Of a stretch of DNA of 64,000 nt, positions 1 to 11,580 are shown piece by piece. Position 1 is the first letter of the stretch. The number at the start of each line of letters is the position of its first letter. The notes beneath the pieces are model-generated. The model was given only the letters and a program-made list of their open reading frames with translations, did no database searches and had not been told where the DNA came from. The DNA lies in assembly GCF_000218685.1 (NCBI RefSeq), contig NW_006763292.1, positions 1,375,283 through 1,439,282 of the forward strand, read 5' to 3'. Both the position numbers and the translations under genes were made by a program. The stretch is from Serpula lacrymans var. lacrymans S7.9 (Eukaryota > Basidiomycota > Agaricomycetes > Boletales > Serpulaceae).

Positions 1-160
1 CTTGGTTTTTGAACACTTTTCCTGTTACACCTCTAGCCTTAGGGCTGGAGGTATCTTTTGCCATCCTTTCTCTCATTGCCCTGCTGGGCTTCATTAACCA
101 TCATTACCACTTCTTATTGCAGATTAGAAAATAGGCAGTACTCTCTGCCAGACAGCAGAA

Positions 161-640
161 TGAGTAAGGCTAACAGCTGAGATCTCGCCAACCAGCTCCA
201 AGCCCTATCAGTGCCTGGGAATATTAACAGAGATCTTAGGGATTATACCTCATCATGAGGGTATGGTTCCTGAACATGCCTAACAAACTTATTATTAGCA
301 CATTCTGTCACCTGTTTATCCATCCCTGAAGTCGTCCAATAGTTATTCTTTTTCTTATTGGTCAGTCCCATCCTCAGACCACTTTCCTTTATTTCTCTTT
401 CAGTATGGAGGAGACAAACAATTAGCTATAAAAACCCTACACATCCATGTATGATTATCTAGTTGAAGAAATCCAGAACACTCAGAGCGCTGGTACCATT
501 GAATAAAATTTCAACAAAAAAGTTGAAATTGTTGCTGACCCCAGCATTTTTGTAGGAGACATGGCAAAATTTGCCGAATGGTGGATCAAACTAGGAAAAC
601 TGGGATGCGTACACTTTTTCCTGGTACATAATTCTAGCAT
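161..640 (+). pseudogene. gypsy retrotransposon gag fragment
   Basis: An ATG at 161 opens a reading that looks like a Ty3/gypsy gag N-terminus but meets a stop after six codons. Around 505-600 the frame reads FNKKVEIVADPSIF followed by AKFAEWWIKL, which recurs almost unchanged at 51.2 kb next to a recognisable gypsy LTR and leader. The capsid-like core of fungal gypsy gag carries such an F-x-G...AEWW-x-KL block. No LTR is attached here and no pol follows. The fragment is dead: stops and frameshifts divide it. Assignment rests on the shared block with the 50.3-51.4 kb copy. Confidence 0.55.
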
Positions 641-1744
641 TGGTTTTTTCAGTACTTGAGGGTTGAGAATTTGTGGCTGGTAAATAATTAGAATCAAAGC
701 CTAAGAAACAGAGATGTACATACTCCAGAACCATGGTTGTTGAACAGGAACTTAAAGTTGCGGGTACCGATTGAGGACTTCTCCCACGCATACTCTGCCA
801 CCCCAAGGTCATTCATATTTTTCTATTTGATAATAGACTGTGGGGGGAAAATGTGAATGACACCTGCTCTAATTATAAGGGAGTAGATGTAGATCAATTC
901 AAAGATGATGTCCATGCCCGCTAAGTGAACAATGTCTAGTGCTGTGTGCACTGGTGTTTGCACTACAGAGATCAAAGGCTGTGAGAACATAGTATGGTTC
1001 TAGAGGAAAATGAGGCCTTACATAATTGAATACTCTGAATTATGTCGATATCTTCCACAATAGTGCCCCTCTTTTGAGCAAACATCACATCAACACAGAA
1101 TCATTGTTGGGCAAAAATTAAGTGGTGTTGGTCTTTGAGAGCGTATTCACGCACAGCCAGTTGCTCTCTGACGTCCCATGGAACATTGAAATCATTGCTG
1201 AGTGAATATGGGCCCAAATCAGAGTCTTGGTTGCTTCTTCCTGCACCAATATCCGCTGCGGATGAGCCAACATCCTGAAAACTTAAGGACCGCATGGCCT
1301 GGGACTCTATCTGTGCCGTTGAGGCTGCATGATAATTGAGGAGAGTGAGTTGAGCTTCAAATCTATTTTGAGGTGCAATGTCGTCCATTCTCACTGTACT
1401 CACATCATGAACATGGTGATGGGATTCCAAAGCATGAGTGAGTGGTTGTAGTTGAAATTAAGCAGCATGGTTGACCATAGGTGGAACAAGATGAGAAGTA
1501 CTAGAGTGTTGGTTGAGCATACCTGAAAAGCCCTTGAATGTTACATTTTGTGACTGAGATTGGTTCCATACTCCATAGTCTGAGGGTGTTTGTCTATATT
1601 GAAGTCCTGGCCAGATTCATTTCCTTCAAATATTTCTGAGAAGTTGTGTGGGTCATTTGGTGGAGTTAGCGGTGTTGGGATGTGTGAGGACTGCAAGATA
1701 AAGTGTTGAATGGCTGGAGAAAACATTGGCTGAAGTCTTATATT
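641..1744. other. Unassigned stretch with two short minus-strand ORFs
   Basis: Two minus-strand ORFs (1430-1101, 109 codons; 1726-1541, 61 codons) are rich in Ser, Asn, His and Pro and have no domain I recognise. They could be pieces of one low-complexity protein, as 1726-1541 lies directly upstream of 1430-1101 in the transcription sense, but they are out of frame and no convincing splice pair joins them. They end just left of the E1 element. I see no RNA gene or LTR here. Confidence 0.3.
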
Positions 1745-3263
1745 GCATCAGGAAAAACCTAGCTGCCTTTTATAGCTATTATAGCCACCATAGTGCTATA
1801 TAGGGAAAATAGTAGCTATAGTACGCCTAGACAAGTCCCTATTATATAGCGCTATATAGCAGCACTATTTTGAGACATTTTCTATACCAGTTATGATAGC
1901 ACCTCTGTAATACATGTACTATACCTCTACTATAACTGCTACCATAGAACATAAAAACTATCACTACCATAAAATATTATCCCAGGGCATTTATATTATT
2001 TTTACTTGTATTATAATTAGAGGTCATATTCAGTAAAATCAACTTATACTTCTAATATGGTTACATGACACATGTAATGATAAACTATCCTAACAAAGTT
2101 GAAACCATACCTTTAAATTAGATACTGTAAGTTATTCATACTATGTACAATGCACTCAGTAATGTTATATACATGCTACCATGGAATTACTCACCACAAT
2201 TTCATGAATGGCTTGTGAGCTTTGCTTGATAACTCATTAAGTCTGTGCAAGACAATAACCCAATAAGTGACTACCACCAAGTATTAGATGGATGAACTTA
2301 CCTCTGCCTATTCGCCAATGACTCAGAAAAAATAAAAATAAAAATGGTTATACATATACAAATAAATCACTGTAATGACAAAAAACATCAGTGGGGATAG
2401 CTAGGACTGATGAGTCCCATATATAAGAATTCTGGACACAAACTATACCTGAAGATAGACTTGTGATGTGGTGGTTGAATATAATGGGGGCATTTATAGT
2501 GCTTATGCCAATACAGATGGTGGCTAAGAATAAACAGAGCTTGTATTAGTGTCACATAAGATAACTGTAAAAACGAAAACATACATTAAGCTAAGATACT
2601 CATTGAGTGATGTATTAGCTTGACTTTGCTGCAAAAGATGGAGAAAATGCAAGTGAAGCATCCAAATGTACTGAGCTGTAATATGACTTGTGACATAACA
2701 CTAGTGCCATGTATACATCAAGAGCTGACTCTGAAAAAAAAATGGCACAAAATCTAATCTAATCATAGGAAGCGTGTGAAAATGGACAGTGACACTGTCC
2801 ATTTTCACACACTCAATTATAGTGTTCAAAGTCAACTGCTGGAAAATTTGCTTTGGTGCCACATATTTGAACTCCGCCTGAATCCCTCCTTGTGCGTTAA
2901 GCAAAACACTACAACTTTGATGTGATGTTAGTGGTGTTCTTCAGTATCTGTACAATTGAATATTTGTGATAGATTTTTTATAAAACCATGAGACTAATTT
3001 ACCTGCATAGACTTTTTTTACATAGAAAAGCAGGCTAATATATATGCCAAACCATTTAGTGAGTAATAATGGTGTTTTCATCACAATCAGAACAAAGTTC
3101 TGATAGATAGAAACAAGCCATTATAGCTACTATAGCTTCTATAGCTACCATAGCAGCTATGATATCTATTATATAAATTTTTGACTATGGTAGTAATGCT
3201 ATAGCTGTTATAGAAGCCATAGAAACATGCTTAGCTATATAGCAAAATAGTTTTTCCTGATGC
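1745..3263 (+). mobile_element. E1: 1.5-kb non-autonomous TIR element with hairpin core
   Basis: Both ends read GCATCAGGAAAAAC inward (left at 1745, inverted at the right, ending 3263). Inside each end lie about 130-150 bp packed with CTATAGC/GCTATAG motifs, and the middle (2774-2810) holds a perfect inverted repeat with 18-bp arms around one base. There is no ORF of note. A second copy, inverted relative to this one, is at 28576-30172 and aligns end to end, including the central hairpin and the stretch reading ACTCACTAAATGG near one end. This makes it a discrete repeated element and not chance sequence. I see no clear target duplication and do not recognise the superfamily. Confidence 0.75.
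2774..2810. repeat. Perfect 18-bp-arm palindrome at the centre of E1
   Basis: Arms 2774-2791 and 2793-2810 are exact reverse complements separated by a single A; the left arm begins GTGTGAAAATGG. The E2 copy near 29133-29169 keeps the same structure with three or so substitutions, so the hairpin is older than the divergence of the two copies. Confidence 0.85.
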
Positions 3264-4410
3264 TCAGGAGGTGCAGTTCTACTTCAGTTAATCAGGGCTG
3301 GACAAATGGTAGAATAAATGATGTTTCAAACAGCAATTGGCATACAAGTTGCATGACTCCTGCTAAACGTGGATGAACAAGTTGGTGTCAGGAGAAGCAT
3401 CAGGAGGCAAAATATGGAAAATGTAAGGGCACAAGGTACAGGTCAAAGATGTGGCTGGTGATCTACTTTTGTTTTGCCATCCCTGTATGTCCATCTTCAC
3501 ATTCTGTTGCCTGTTCTGGACTTAGTTGTGAGTTGTTCACTCTATGTATGTTAGTATCTATGTTGTGCTTTTCCCTTGCAGTGTATAATTCAAACCATAT
3601 TTTCTCATACATCTCAATCTGAAAATGTGATGCTAGTAGCTGTAACTTGACTTGTCAAGTACACTTGCAATGTTAATGGTCAATTTTGTTATTATTGACT
3701 TCTCAAGGTCTTCGGACGAGGATCTATGTGATATCAATATCTTTATTATTGTTGGAAAATTTGGTCCTAACATATAAGGCTTAACATTAGCTAAGGCAAC
3801 ACTATCCAGCATAAAGACCTAATCAGATGCAGTGCCAATTTGTAGAAGAAGTGATCAGAGCTGTAACATTTATTATGCCAGTAAGTTGAGCAGAAAATGT
3901 CTTGCACTTTAGTGATTAATATTCTAAGTCACTTTGGTCTCACCAGTAGTCATCCTTTTCTGAAGTCTTCTGACTAACTAATGAGACCTAATACCCGCCC
4001 CTCAGCTTTGGTGCAAATTTGATCCGGTATAATAGAGTCTGATCTTGAAGCCTGGCTCACTTGAAGTATAAAAATTGAACACTATGAATCTAAAGTAGGG
4101 TAAAAACCACTGGAAAGCTGGTGGATTCCAACAATCACCTATTAATCAGTTCAAATCCAATGATGATTGAATGAGTAGTGATTTTGGAACCACTTGCTGC
4201 GGAGTAAAAATCAATCATAATCAAGTAACTCCTATGCTTAGTTAAGCTGGTAGGGCAACCGGGATATGTTCAACCAGACTGGTGATGACTCCTACCATGC
4301 ACTTCAGGCAGCCAGAAATTTAGGGCTCTTAGCTTGATCATATTCTCCACACCAACAGGGCTAGTGGCCCCTTGGAGCATGGTCTACCATGCCCTTTGGG
4401 ACAACTACAT
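3264..4410. other. No gene recognised
   Basis: This stretch between E1 and the short tandem repeat is AT-rich, has stops in all frames and shows no LTR, TIR or tRNA that I can identify. Confidence 0.4.
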
Positions 4411-4550
4411 GGGACATCCAAAAAGCCTAATAGGATATTCTATTGAACCATGTAGGATATTCCAATAGTCCAATTTTCAGTGGGACATCCCACTAGGATA
4501 TCTGGGATGGACCAATGGTCCAACTTTCATTGGGATATCCCATTAATCAT
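4411..4550. repeat. Short tandem repeat with embedded palindromes
   Basis: About two and a half units of roughly 40-49 bp are visible. Each has a block like TAGGATAT, then CAATRGTCCAA, then a GTGGGACATCCCAC or TTGGGATATCCCA palindrome. The units differ by substitutions and a small insertion, so the array is old. It is probably a MITE fragment or minisatellite; the sequence does not decide which. Confidence 0.5.
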
Positions 4551-5358
4551 AGAGGTGTTTGGGGTCCATACAACAAAACTCTTTAGAATATACAACATAC
4601 AAAAGTATTTAAAATACAAATCAAGTATAGGATTTGCTTATACTTGAATTGTACATATAATTTATACCAGATAAATGCCCATCTTGGCATTAAGATGTAG
4701 AAATAGATAACATGCATGTTGTAGGCGGCAGTCAAACATAGCAGACACATCCATGGAGGGTTTCTAAATAAAATCATTATGTTTGGTTCTATATAGTGAA
4801 TATCACTACAGCCTTCTTACAAGTTATGATTGAGAATTTAAACTGTAAGTACAGTAACCTATTGACATGTCTAATAGAGTGACAGAATGGGTAATAAGGT
4901 ACAAAAATGTAAGATATAGAAGGTGGTGCAAAATATGACAGAAAACAAAGTAAGCAATACAAGAAGAAACAATATAATAAAAGTGTAGCCAGAAAAGGTA
5001 AAATGTACAATATAGAAAGTGGTTTGTGCCACTATTCTAACATATAAGGAAACATACATTGTGGCTTTTACATAAATCAAATATGCTGGGCAATAGGGCT
5101 AAACAAATTATTGTTTCAATGAAGGGGATGTTCTTGTGTGAGGAACAGGGAGACCATCTTGTAGAATTTAGGTGAGGGCTGTGAGCCTACTAAAGAACCT
5201 AAAACAAGAATAAAAACCCAGTACGGATTATACTCCAGAATTAAACTTGGGCTAAAGTCCTCCCTGGGACCTAAAGAAAAAAATGAATAGAAAGGGGGTG
5301 GATAGGTCAGAACAAAACCAGGATGTGCCAGAGACCATCATAGGCATCCAGAAAAATA
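4551..5358. other. No gene recognised
   Basis: The minus strand has short Phe/Leu/Tyr-rich ORFs that are translations of AT-rich pyrimidine tracts and have no family features. I see no structure except simple composition bias. Confidence 0.4.
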
Positions 5359-5652
5359 GTGGAGGTGGATTTGCTTGATGCTGATGAGCGAAGGTTGGAG
5401 GCTGCTGGAGAAATTGAGAGCAAACACAAAACTGTCGCACTCATTTTGTTGTATTCCCAACCAGATACACCTCTATTCCATGCTTCATCAAATACAATCA
5501 TATCATGCAAGGCTCAAGGCAACAACTTACTCAAGGTTATAGATACTAAAGATGTGAGAGCTGTAGTTGCAATGGTCCCACATACAATATCTAGAGAGCA
5601 ACAATATTTTGCAGTTGACAAACCTGGAATATTCAAGGAAACATACAAATGA
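5359..5652 (+). pseudogene. C-terminal piece of a Tnp2-like transposon protein
   Basis: An open frame of 97 codons ends in a stop at 5652. It contains TPLFHASSNTIISCKAQ, then VIDTKDVRAVVAMVPH and QYFAVDKPG. From memory, a block of the form (V/I)-x-A-V-V-A-M-V-P-H followed by Y-F-x-V-x-K-P-G ends the large transposases of basidiomycete CACTA/Plavaka-type elements. No upstream transposase sequence is attached, so this is a 5'-truncated remnant. The first methionine at 5359 is in-frame but is unlikely to be a real start. The family call is by recalled pattern only. Confidence 0.5.
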
Positions 5653-5918
5653 ATATATTTCAGTCTTCAGTATTCATTAAATTGCTGATTTTGATCTTGT
5701 TATATTATAGAATGATTAGGTTCACAGTCTCTGATGCTATGCATACAACTTATGCTTTACAGGCAAGCTTTCTTCAATGAACTCCTTTTCTGGCTTTTTA
5801 TTTAAATACATGTTGATACATTTCTTGAAAGCATAGGAGTATAACTCTGGTGACATTACTCTTGTTATCTGTTGGATTTTGTGTTGGGGCTTTAATTTGT
5901 ACTGATTCTTTTAAGTGT

Positions 5919-6102
5919 GCTGCCATTATACATCTAGGAGTCATTATACATTAGCAAGTAGCACCTCCAACTATAAGTAGTAGGGGGTTTAGTATAGGAA
6001 TACCTCAGTTGTTTCTATAGCCTCTTGGGCAGCAGCTGAGGTATGTTACATCACATTTATTAGAGATTATCTTAAGCTCACATCTATTGTAGTTTCTCTT
6101 AT
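5919..6102 (+). mobile_element. Truncated copia-family LTR
   Basis: The sequence follows the copia LTR defined at 18127-18345: GCCATT...CTAGGAGTCATTATA, AGTAGCACCTCC, AGTAGTAGGGGGTTTAG, and GTTTCTATAGCCTCTTGGGC. It lacks the TGACAAAACC start and the terminal ATTTATTA. It is followed directly by the same primer binding site as the complete element. Confidence 0.8.
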
Positions 6103-6113
6103 GTTATGAGCCC
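6103..6113 (+). promoter_or_regulatory. copia primer binding site (half initiator-tRNA type)
   Basis: GTTATGAGCCC, followed by AG, is complementary to the anticodon stem-loop of eukaryotic initiator tRNA-Met (GGGCUCAUAAC). It sits at the end of the truncated LTR exactly as in the complete element. Confidence 0.7.
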
Positions 6114-6120
6114 AGTTTCA

Positions 6121-6310
6121 GGACTCCATGTAAACCACATATAAAATACTGTTTGAAAGGAGAGTTGATCCAATTTTATTTTGCCCTTTCAGATGCCAAG
6201 CATATGCCTTGATTCCAAAAGGGAAATAGCAAGGAAAGTTCTACTTCAAGGGGCGCAAAGCCATAATGATTGGCTATACACACATAGAAAGCAATCCTAC
6301 TGTCAGGCAA
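6121..6310 (+). pseudogene. copia integrase C-terminal fragment
   Basis: Within a few bases of the primer site the sequence jumps to the integrase region of the copia family. It aligns base for base with 20641-20770 (AAATACTGTTT, GGAGAGTTGATCCAA, GATGCCAAGCATATGCC). It then runs uninterrupted through AAGGGGCGCAAAGCCATAATG, the junction that is split by a 1.97-kb insertion in the complete copy. It is therefore a useful reference for the empty site. About 2.2 kb of leader, gag, protease and integrase core is missing. Confidence 0.75.
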
Positions 6311-6861
6311 CAAATACAAAGCTATATAATAACAACTTTTATCAGACCAAGTTCTTGATATAAGATGGTGGAGCTGAGTGGAGATAGAGTTGCTGAAGAG
6401 TATTGGTACAGGCGCAAATCCAAACTAATATTGAACTGAAGGAACAATACATCAAGTATGTAATTTTTATATAGTGAATAGTAAAGATCAGACTGAAAAA
6501 AGAAGAAAATAAGAAAGTGGTCTGATCAGATAATTAACCAATAAGAAAAAGAGTAAAAAGTGGTATGATCTATCATAATTACTAATTATATGGGAAGAAT
6601 CATTAGTAATGGATGTACAATAATGTTTTCCCCAGTTTTTAAACACAGTGACAGAGGCAAAAACATTTCATTTGTCTCTTCAAACTTTTCAAAGATCCTG
6701 ACAAGCACAATGAAACTGTAGAACTTCTCAATTGGTGAAATCAGTGAGTTTCTCTTTTTCTGTTTTCTGATTATAAGCTGTTCATCATACATTTCCACCA
6801 ACCCCATTTTCCCCAACCAGTCATTCATCTGACCACTTGTTTCAAGAAATGGTGCCTTTAG
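6311..6861. other. No gene recognised
   Basis: This is AT-rich sequence between copia debris and a solo LTR. A 96-codon minus-strand ORF (6876-6586) reads into the LTR and has no recognisable features. Confidence 0.35.
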
Positions 6862-7270
6862 TGTTACAATACACAACTTTTGGACCTTTAATTTTCATTC
6901 TCCTCTTTAACTTTATACTGTAGTTTCCACACCCTATGCCATGTGGCACTTTCCTTTTTGTTCAAAACCCTCTTTCTTGTGCTGCGCTGCCTTCCTTCTT
7001 ATTTTAGCTACAAGTATCTCATGGAGCTGGTCACACGGGCTGTGCCAACAACATCATCAGCCACTGCCTTCATCAACTGTATAGTACATATGTACAAATA
7101 AACCTGTAGTAATATATATACCCCAATAGATCAAGGAGACTCCTCAGCGAGTCCTCCTGTTGTATCCTTACAACTAACTTATTGAAGCCTAAAGGGTAAC
7201 CACTCCCTCATCATCCTCTCTATAGCTTGTCTGAGTTGTGCGCTGGAGTAACAAACTCTTGGTTGTTACA
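6862..7270 (+). mobile_element. Solo gypsy LTR, family A, with target duplication
   Basis: It begins TGTTACAATACACA and ends CTTGGTTGTTACA, matching the family-A LTRs at 10172, 14129, 37242 and 50309. The 5-bp direct repeat TTTAG flanks it exactly (6857-6861 and 7271-7275), which shows a complete insertion reduced to one LTR by recombination. A TATATATACCCC segment near 7116 is the likely core promoter. Confidence 0.9.
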
Positions 7271-7275
7271 TTTAG

Positions 7276-8600
7276 CCCAAATCAAAGTGAGACAGGTTAC
7301 CCTGAAGGCTGCTACCAATACACCAACTGAGCCACAGCTGTCATAGTGTAGTTATCTATTGTACATGTAATGTTAATATCATATACAAAATAGATCTGTC
7401 TTGATTGCTATTACACATGCAGGAAAAGAATTTATATGAGCATAATTTATAGCTAGCTCAATATATTGAATATACAACAATGGGATATAGCTTGATTCAG
7501 GTGCTATATCACTCTTCAAGTCCTCTCCTACCAAACAACACCTAGATGATTTCCATGGCACAAACCACCCCACCTGGTAGCAATCATAATCCTGCTATCA
7601 GTAACAAACAATCAACAGTGACAAGACAACTCTTATACTGGTAGGCCTTTTCTTGCTTCTCTCACATTTATAATTGGTGTTGTCACCAGACTCACTACTC
7701 ACATATGGGAAAGACATCCCGAACATTTTACTCCAATATTGGGACATTTTCCAAAGTTACAAAGTCTAAGATCAACACTCAAGAAAATAAATATTATTAT
7801 TCTGAGAGCTAGTGCCCAGTCATTGTGATGATGTGCATTGATAAAAAAAAACTATCATGTGCAAGCTTCTATCATCTAATAGATTTCTCACCAAAAATGA
7901 TCTGCTAGTTATATTGAGGAATGGAATGCAGCAAACATCTTATAAATTAAATAAGTATGGTACTAGTGATGAAAAGAAAAGCTCTTGTGTCCTATCTTCT
8001 CTTACTGGACAGGTATTTATGCATTCTTGAAAAGGTGTGTTTACAAATTATGAAACAAAAGTTATCTATTGGTAGTTTTACCAGCTATTGATGTCTGACT
8101 AACAATGATCTACAAGCTATATCATCATTTATGCTAAACTATGTCAAACAACCACAGTGGAGCTCAGAAAGCATTAGTTGAATTTGGCCATAACAGAGTT
8201 GATTTAACATGTTTCATAATTATATATTTCGTGATTTGTCCCACATAACTGTGCACTTTTCATCTCAAGATGGGTTGATACACATAGTGATTTTCATTGC
8301 TTTTGGGTCACACAGTGGAAGTGGTATTGCTTTTTCCCATACATTTATATCCTGTATCAAATACCAGCTTTACACTATATATTATCTTTCATTCCCCTAG
8401 ACCTCTAAACATAATTATTATCATATCTATAGATATTATGTACTAAGGGAGAACCACAGAGCTACTTCACATTAAGAGAAAAAGGAGTCACATACCTAGA
8501 TATCACTGGCTACCAAAAACCAGAATAAAAGTAGGATAGGCCAGAGACTGCAATAGGCGTGCAAACAAGTAGTTGGGGCCAACCTGTTCAACATCAGGGA
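7276..8600. other. No gene recognised
   Basis: This is AT-rich intergenic or decayed transposon sequence. Short ORFs at 8209-8400 (+) and 7573-7379 (-) have no family features. Confidence 0.35.
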
Positions 8601-8601
8601 G

Positions 8602-10171
8602 TCAAGGAAAGAATGCACCAGAACATTCTGGCCTGGCAAATTGATCTTGGGACTCTGCCTTGATGTGGGTTGTGGCTCTCATGAGCTCACTCCTCACTGC
8701 TAGAGGTGCTATACTGATTAAAACATGACTATCTGTCTTGACAGGCTGCCTTGAAACAGAGACACAGAATAGGGGGAGGGTGCAAGAAAAGAAGAGTTCA
8801 AGGTGGTTGTGAGGAATTGAGAAGAGGAAGGTAGTTGTTCCCGACTGATGAAAATAAACTTGCTGCATGCAGAACTCCTGCAGTTTCTAGTCATCTGCAA
8901 ATCAAACACTTCCCTCAATTGCTCAACAACACTCTTCTTACAAAATTTTTATAACCAAACACAGCCTTCAACTTTGCAGACCAAATACCAACATCAGATT
9001 GGGCAACTCAGCATGAGAAGTGTGATGAGCAGGCATGAATGGGAAGACCAATATGAACAGAGTACTGATGTTGATTCATAGTTGTCTTCAACCACAATGT
9101 GCAAGTTAGTACTGTAGTTCTTGTGATTTTGAGAAGAGGGTGTGATAGGAATATTGGAGATAATATAATTTGTGAGAGGTATGTGCTTCCTCAATTGAGG
9201 GGAAACACCCGAGGCTGGCCTCAACAACATGGGAGGAATGATGTCCTTGAGGAGAGGACTTTCAGAGAGAGTAAAAGCAGTGAAGGGGTGGGAAAAGTTG
9301 GAAGAGGTTAGCTTATTCTTCTCCAACCTCCTGTTTTGATACAGTGAGAACATATTCTTGTTGGGAAGGAACAATAGCAGAATGAGGAAAGATAAATGAA
9401 TCCAGACTGGGTAAGAAGATGCAAATATTGCAGTGGAAGGAGCAAGAGAGGAAGAGATGAAAATGGGTAATGATGTCTTGAAATTAGTGTATATAGAAAT
9501 TGTAGCTGTCTGCTCCTTCTTCAACCTGTCTCTCCACTGCCTCTCTGTCACCATTCCCCATTTGATCAACCTGCTCAACTTTCCTTTTCAGATATGAGCC
9601 CTTGTTTTTAGTTATACATAGTGGGCGCAACCAGGCACGGTCAGCATACATGGATGTGCTCCTCATTGTTTAAGATGGCTGGCATAGTTGGAAGTCTGGT
9701 GTTCCTCAAGCGTGAATTGTCTTATGAGCAGGAAAAAAGATGCAGAGGATGTGATGGAAGAGGAAGAGAGGAAATGAGGACATGGGAAGTTGAATGCATG
9801 GGAGGATAAGTGTGGAAGCGGTGCAGTCCTATCCTAGTCTGAGATGAAAAAGAGAGTATTTTCAATTAAAAATGTGTAGGCAAAGAGTTGTCACATGTGC
9901 GTTTATTTTACGTGGTAGCGAGCAAGTAGAGTACTGGTGCTGGCAAGGACAATGATGAGGTAAGCAAGTTAGTGGATGGACAAGGTTTATCTCCTTCTGA
10001 TACCTTGGGAGTAATGCAGAGCACCTTGCTCTCTGGAGTCTGCTTGCAAACACCACAATGTGCCTTGGGAAATCGCCTGAGAAATGGTAGAAATGTGTCA
10101 TGAGAAAATACTGTAACAGGTAAAGTCAGTACCATGGTGGTGAAAGAAAAACAAGCATCTGCAAAACAACT
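8602..10171 (-). other. Unrecognised minus-strand ORF cluster
   Basis: The longest open frame (9578-8994, 194 codons) is rich in Ser, Leu, Pro and Phe. It has a hydrophobic run near codons 60-75 (FLILLLFLP) and no motif I can place. Shorter frames continue on both sides (9666-9484, 10186-9908, 8868-8602), as expected for a decayed multi-exon gene or an element body. The cluster ends at the solo LTR at 10172, on whose far side lies the TET/JBP-like remnant on the same strand. It might be the downstream part of that element, but nothing in the sequence proves it. Confidence 0.25.
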
Positions 10172-10586
10172 TGTTACAATACACAATTTTTGGACCTTTA
10201 AATTTCATTCTCCACTCTAACTTTCTTTCATAGTTTTCACACACAATGCCATGCAGCACTTTCCATTTGGTTCAAACTCCACTTTTTTGCACTGCACTGC
10301 TTTTCTTTATTTTTAGCTACAAGTCTCTCATGCAGTGGAGCTGGTCTCACGGGCTGCGCCCTATGACATCATCAGCCATTGCTTTCATCAACTGTATAGT
10401 ACACATATACAAATAGTCTGTAGTAGTATAAATATCCCAATAGATCAAGGAGACTCCTCAACAAGTTCTCCTGTTATTTACCCATAACAAACTTGGTCCT
10501 ACCTAAGGGACATTATCCTCTACTCTATTCACCCCTCCTTGCCTGTCTTTGACGTGTGCCAGAGTATACAAACTTTGGTTGTTACA
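10172..10586 (+). mobile_element. Solo gypsy LTR, family A, with target duplication
   Basis: It begins TGTTACAATACACAATTTTTGG and ends TTGGTTGTTACA. The 5-bp duplication CAACT is present on both sides (10167-10171 and 10587-10591). It is closest to the copy at 6862. Confidence 0.92.
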
Positions 10587-10739
10587 CAACTCATGGAATG
10601 AGTGGAAAGTTAGGGCATTTCCTCATTAGGATGCAGGCAGATTCTGAGATCATATCTTGTATAATTGTAGAGAGATAATTTCTACCTGACTCTGATAATA
10701 TATATCTCAGTGATTAGATATGGATTAGATATAAACCTG

Positions 10740-11580
10740 CCACCAGAAAACAAAAATGGATGCTCATTTACCTTCACAATAAAGGTTGAGATGAGTGATA
10801 TCAGACAACCTGGAAACTACAAAATCCCCATGATTCAGCTTAATTACAAGGCCTGTCTCAACTATCAGAAGAGCTGTCCCCCTGAATTTTCCAATGGGGA
10901 GAACAAGGCAAAACTCCTGGTCCTTGCTGTCATGGTGAGCCTTTGTCTGTATATTGATATTGATAACCAGTGAGAGGAAGGGGGAGGCTGGGGAATTGTG
11001 GTTTCCTGGTAAGATGGACGCAATTTGCTCAAACATCTGGCACTTTTCAGGAAGGTGAGTTTGCATCTAATACATCCATGAGACACCTATGAGAAAATAT
11101 TGAGAATCACTTACAATACCATATATCCAGTTAAACAGCTCTTCAAAAATGACCTTGAGGGACTGAAACATTTTCTGGTTGTCTTTGACGTCCTTGGAGA
11201 TGCCACACATGCCATTTTCTGGGCTGAAACAGTCACCACCAACATCCTAAAATCCCGCATATGCGCATCAGCCCAAGAGACAGCGCACATTTTGTATAGG
11301 CTATGAGCCAAGTGTTCTCCCATGCTGCACCATCTGCCTGGGGTGTTATCACCACCGGACAATTGATTATAACACAACCAGGACATGGGACGGAAAAAAC
11401 AAAGCCTTCGCAGAGCGAGTACACAAAGCACTATGGTCCAGAGCTGGAAGGCCACTCTGCACAAGTTGGCAATGGGAGGAAGGTTGCTCAGCAGCCAACC
11501 ACCCGGCCAAACACATCTGTTCAGTCATGATAATGACCCTTTTTCTTTTGAGTTGCAATCTTGTTCAAGCTATGTGGCCA
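10740..11580 (-). pseudogene. TET/JBP-like 2-oxoglutarate/Fe(II) dioxygenase remnant
   Basis: On the minus strand, 11066-10764 reads GNHNSPASPFLSLVININ, then KAHHDSKDQEFCLVLPIG, FRGTALLIVETGLVIKL, NHGDFVVSRLSDITHLNLY. This gives the order expected of the TET/JBP class of dioxygenases: an H-x-D iron-binding pair (HHD), an L-x-x-GD block, and a distal iron-binding His (ITHLN). Fungal members oxidise or are predicted to oxidise 5-methylcytosine and are expanded in Agaricomycetes alongside KDZ transposons. Just after EGK a TGA stands where relatives I recall have Arg (CGA), a CpG-type transition. Upstream pieces in shifted frames (11464-11111 region) read ADAHMRDF and similar. It has no intact start or C-terminus and is certainly non-functional as read. 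Confidence 0.6.

Noticed and set aside
4430..4550. CRISPR-like array
   Set aside because: Only two or three diverged units without constant spacers, in a eukaryotic genome.
11111..11464. A 117-codon minus ORF with many Cys
   Set aside because: It overlaps, in another frame, the more plausible upstream frame of the TET/JBP-like remnant and has no family features.
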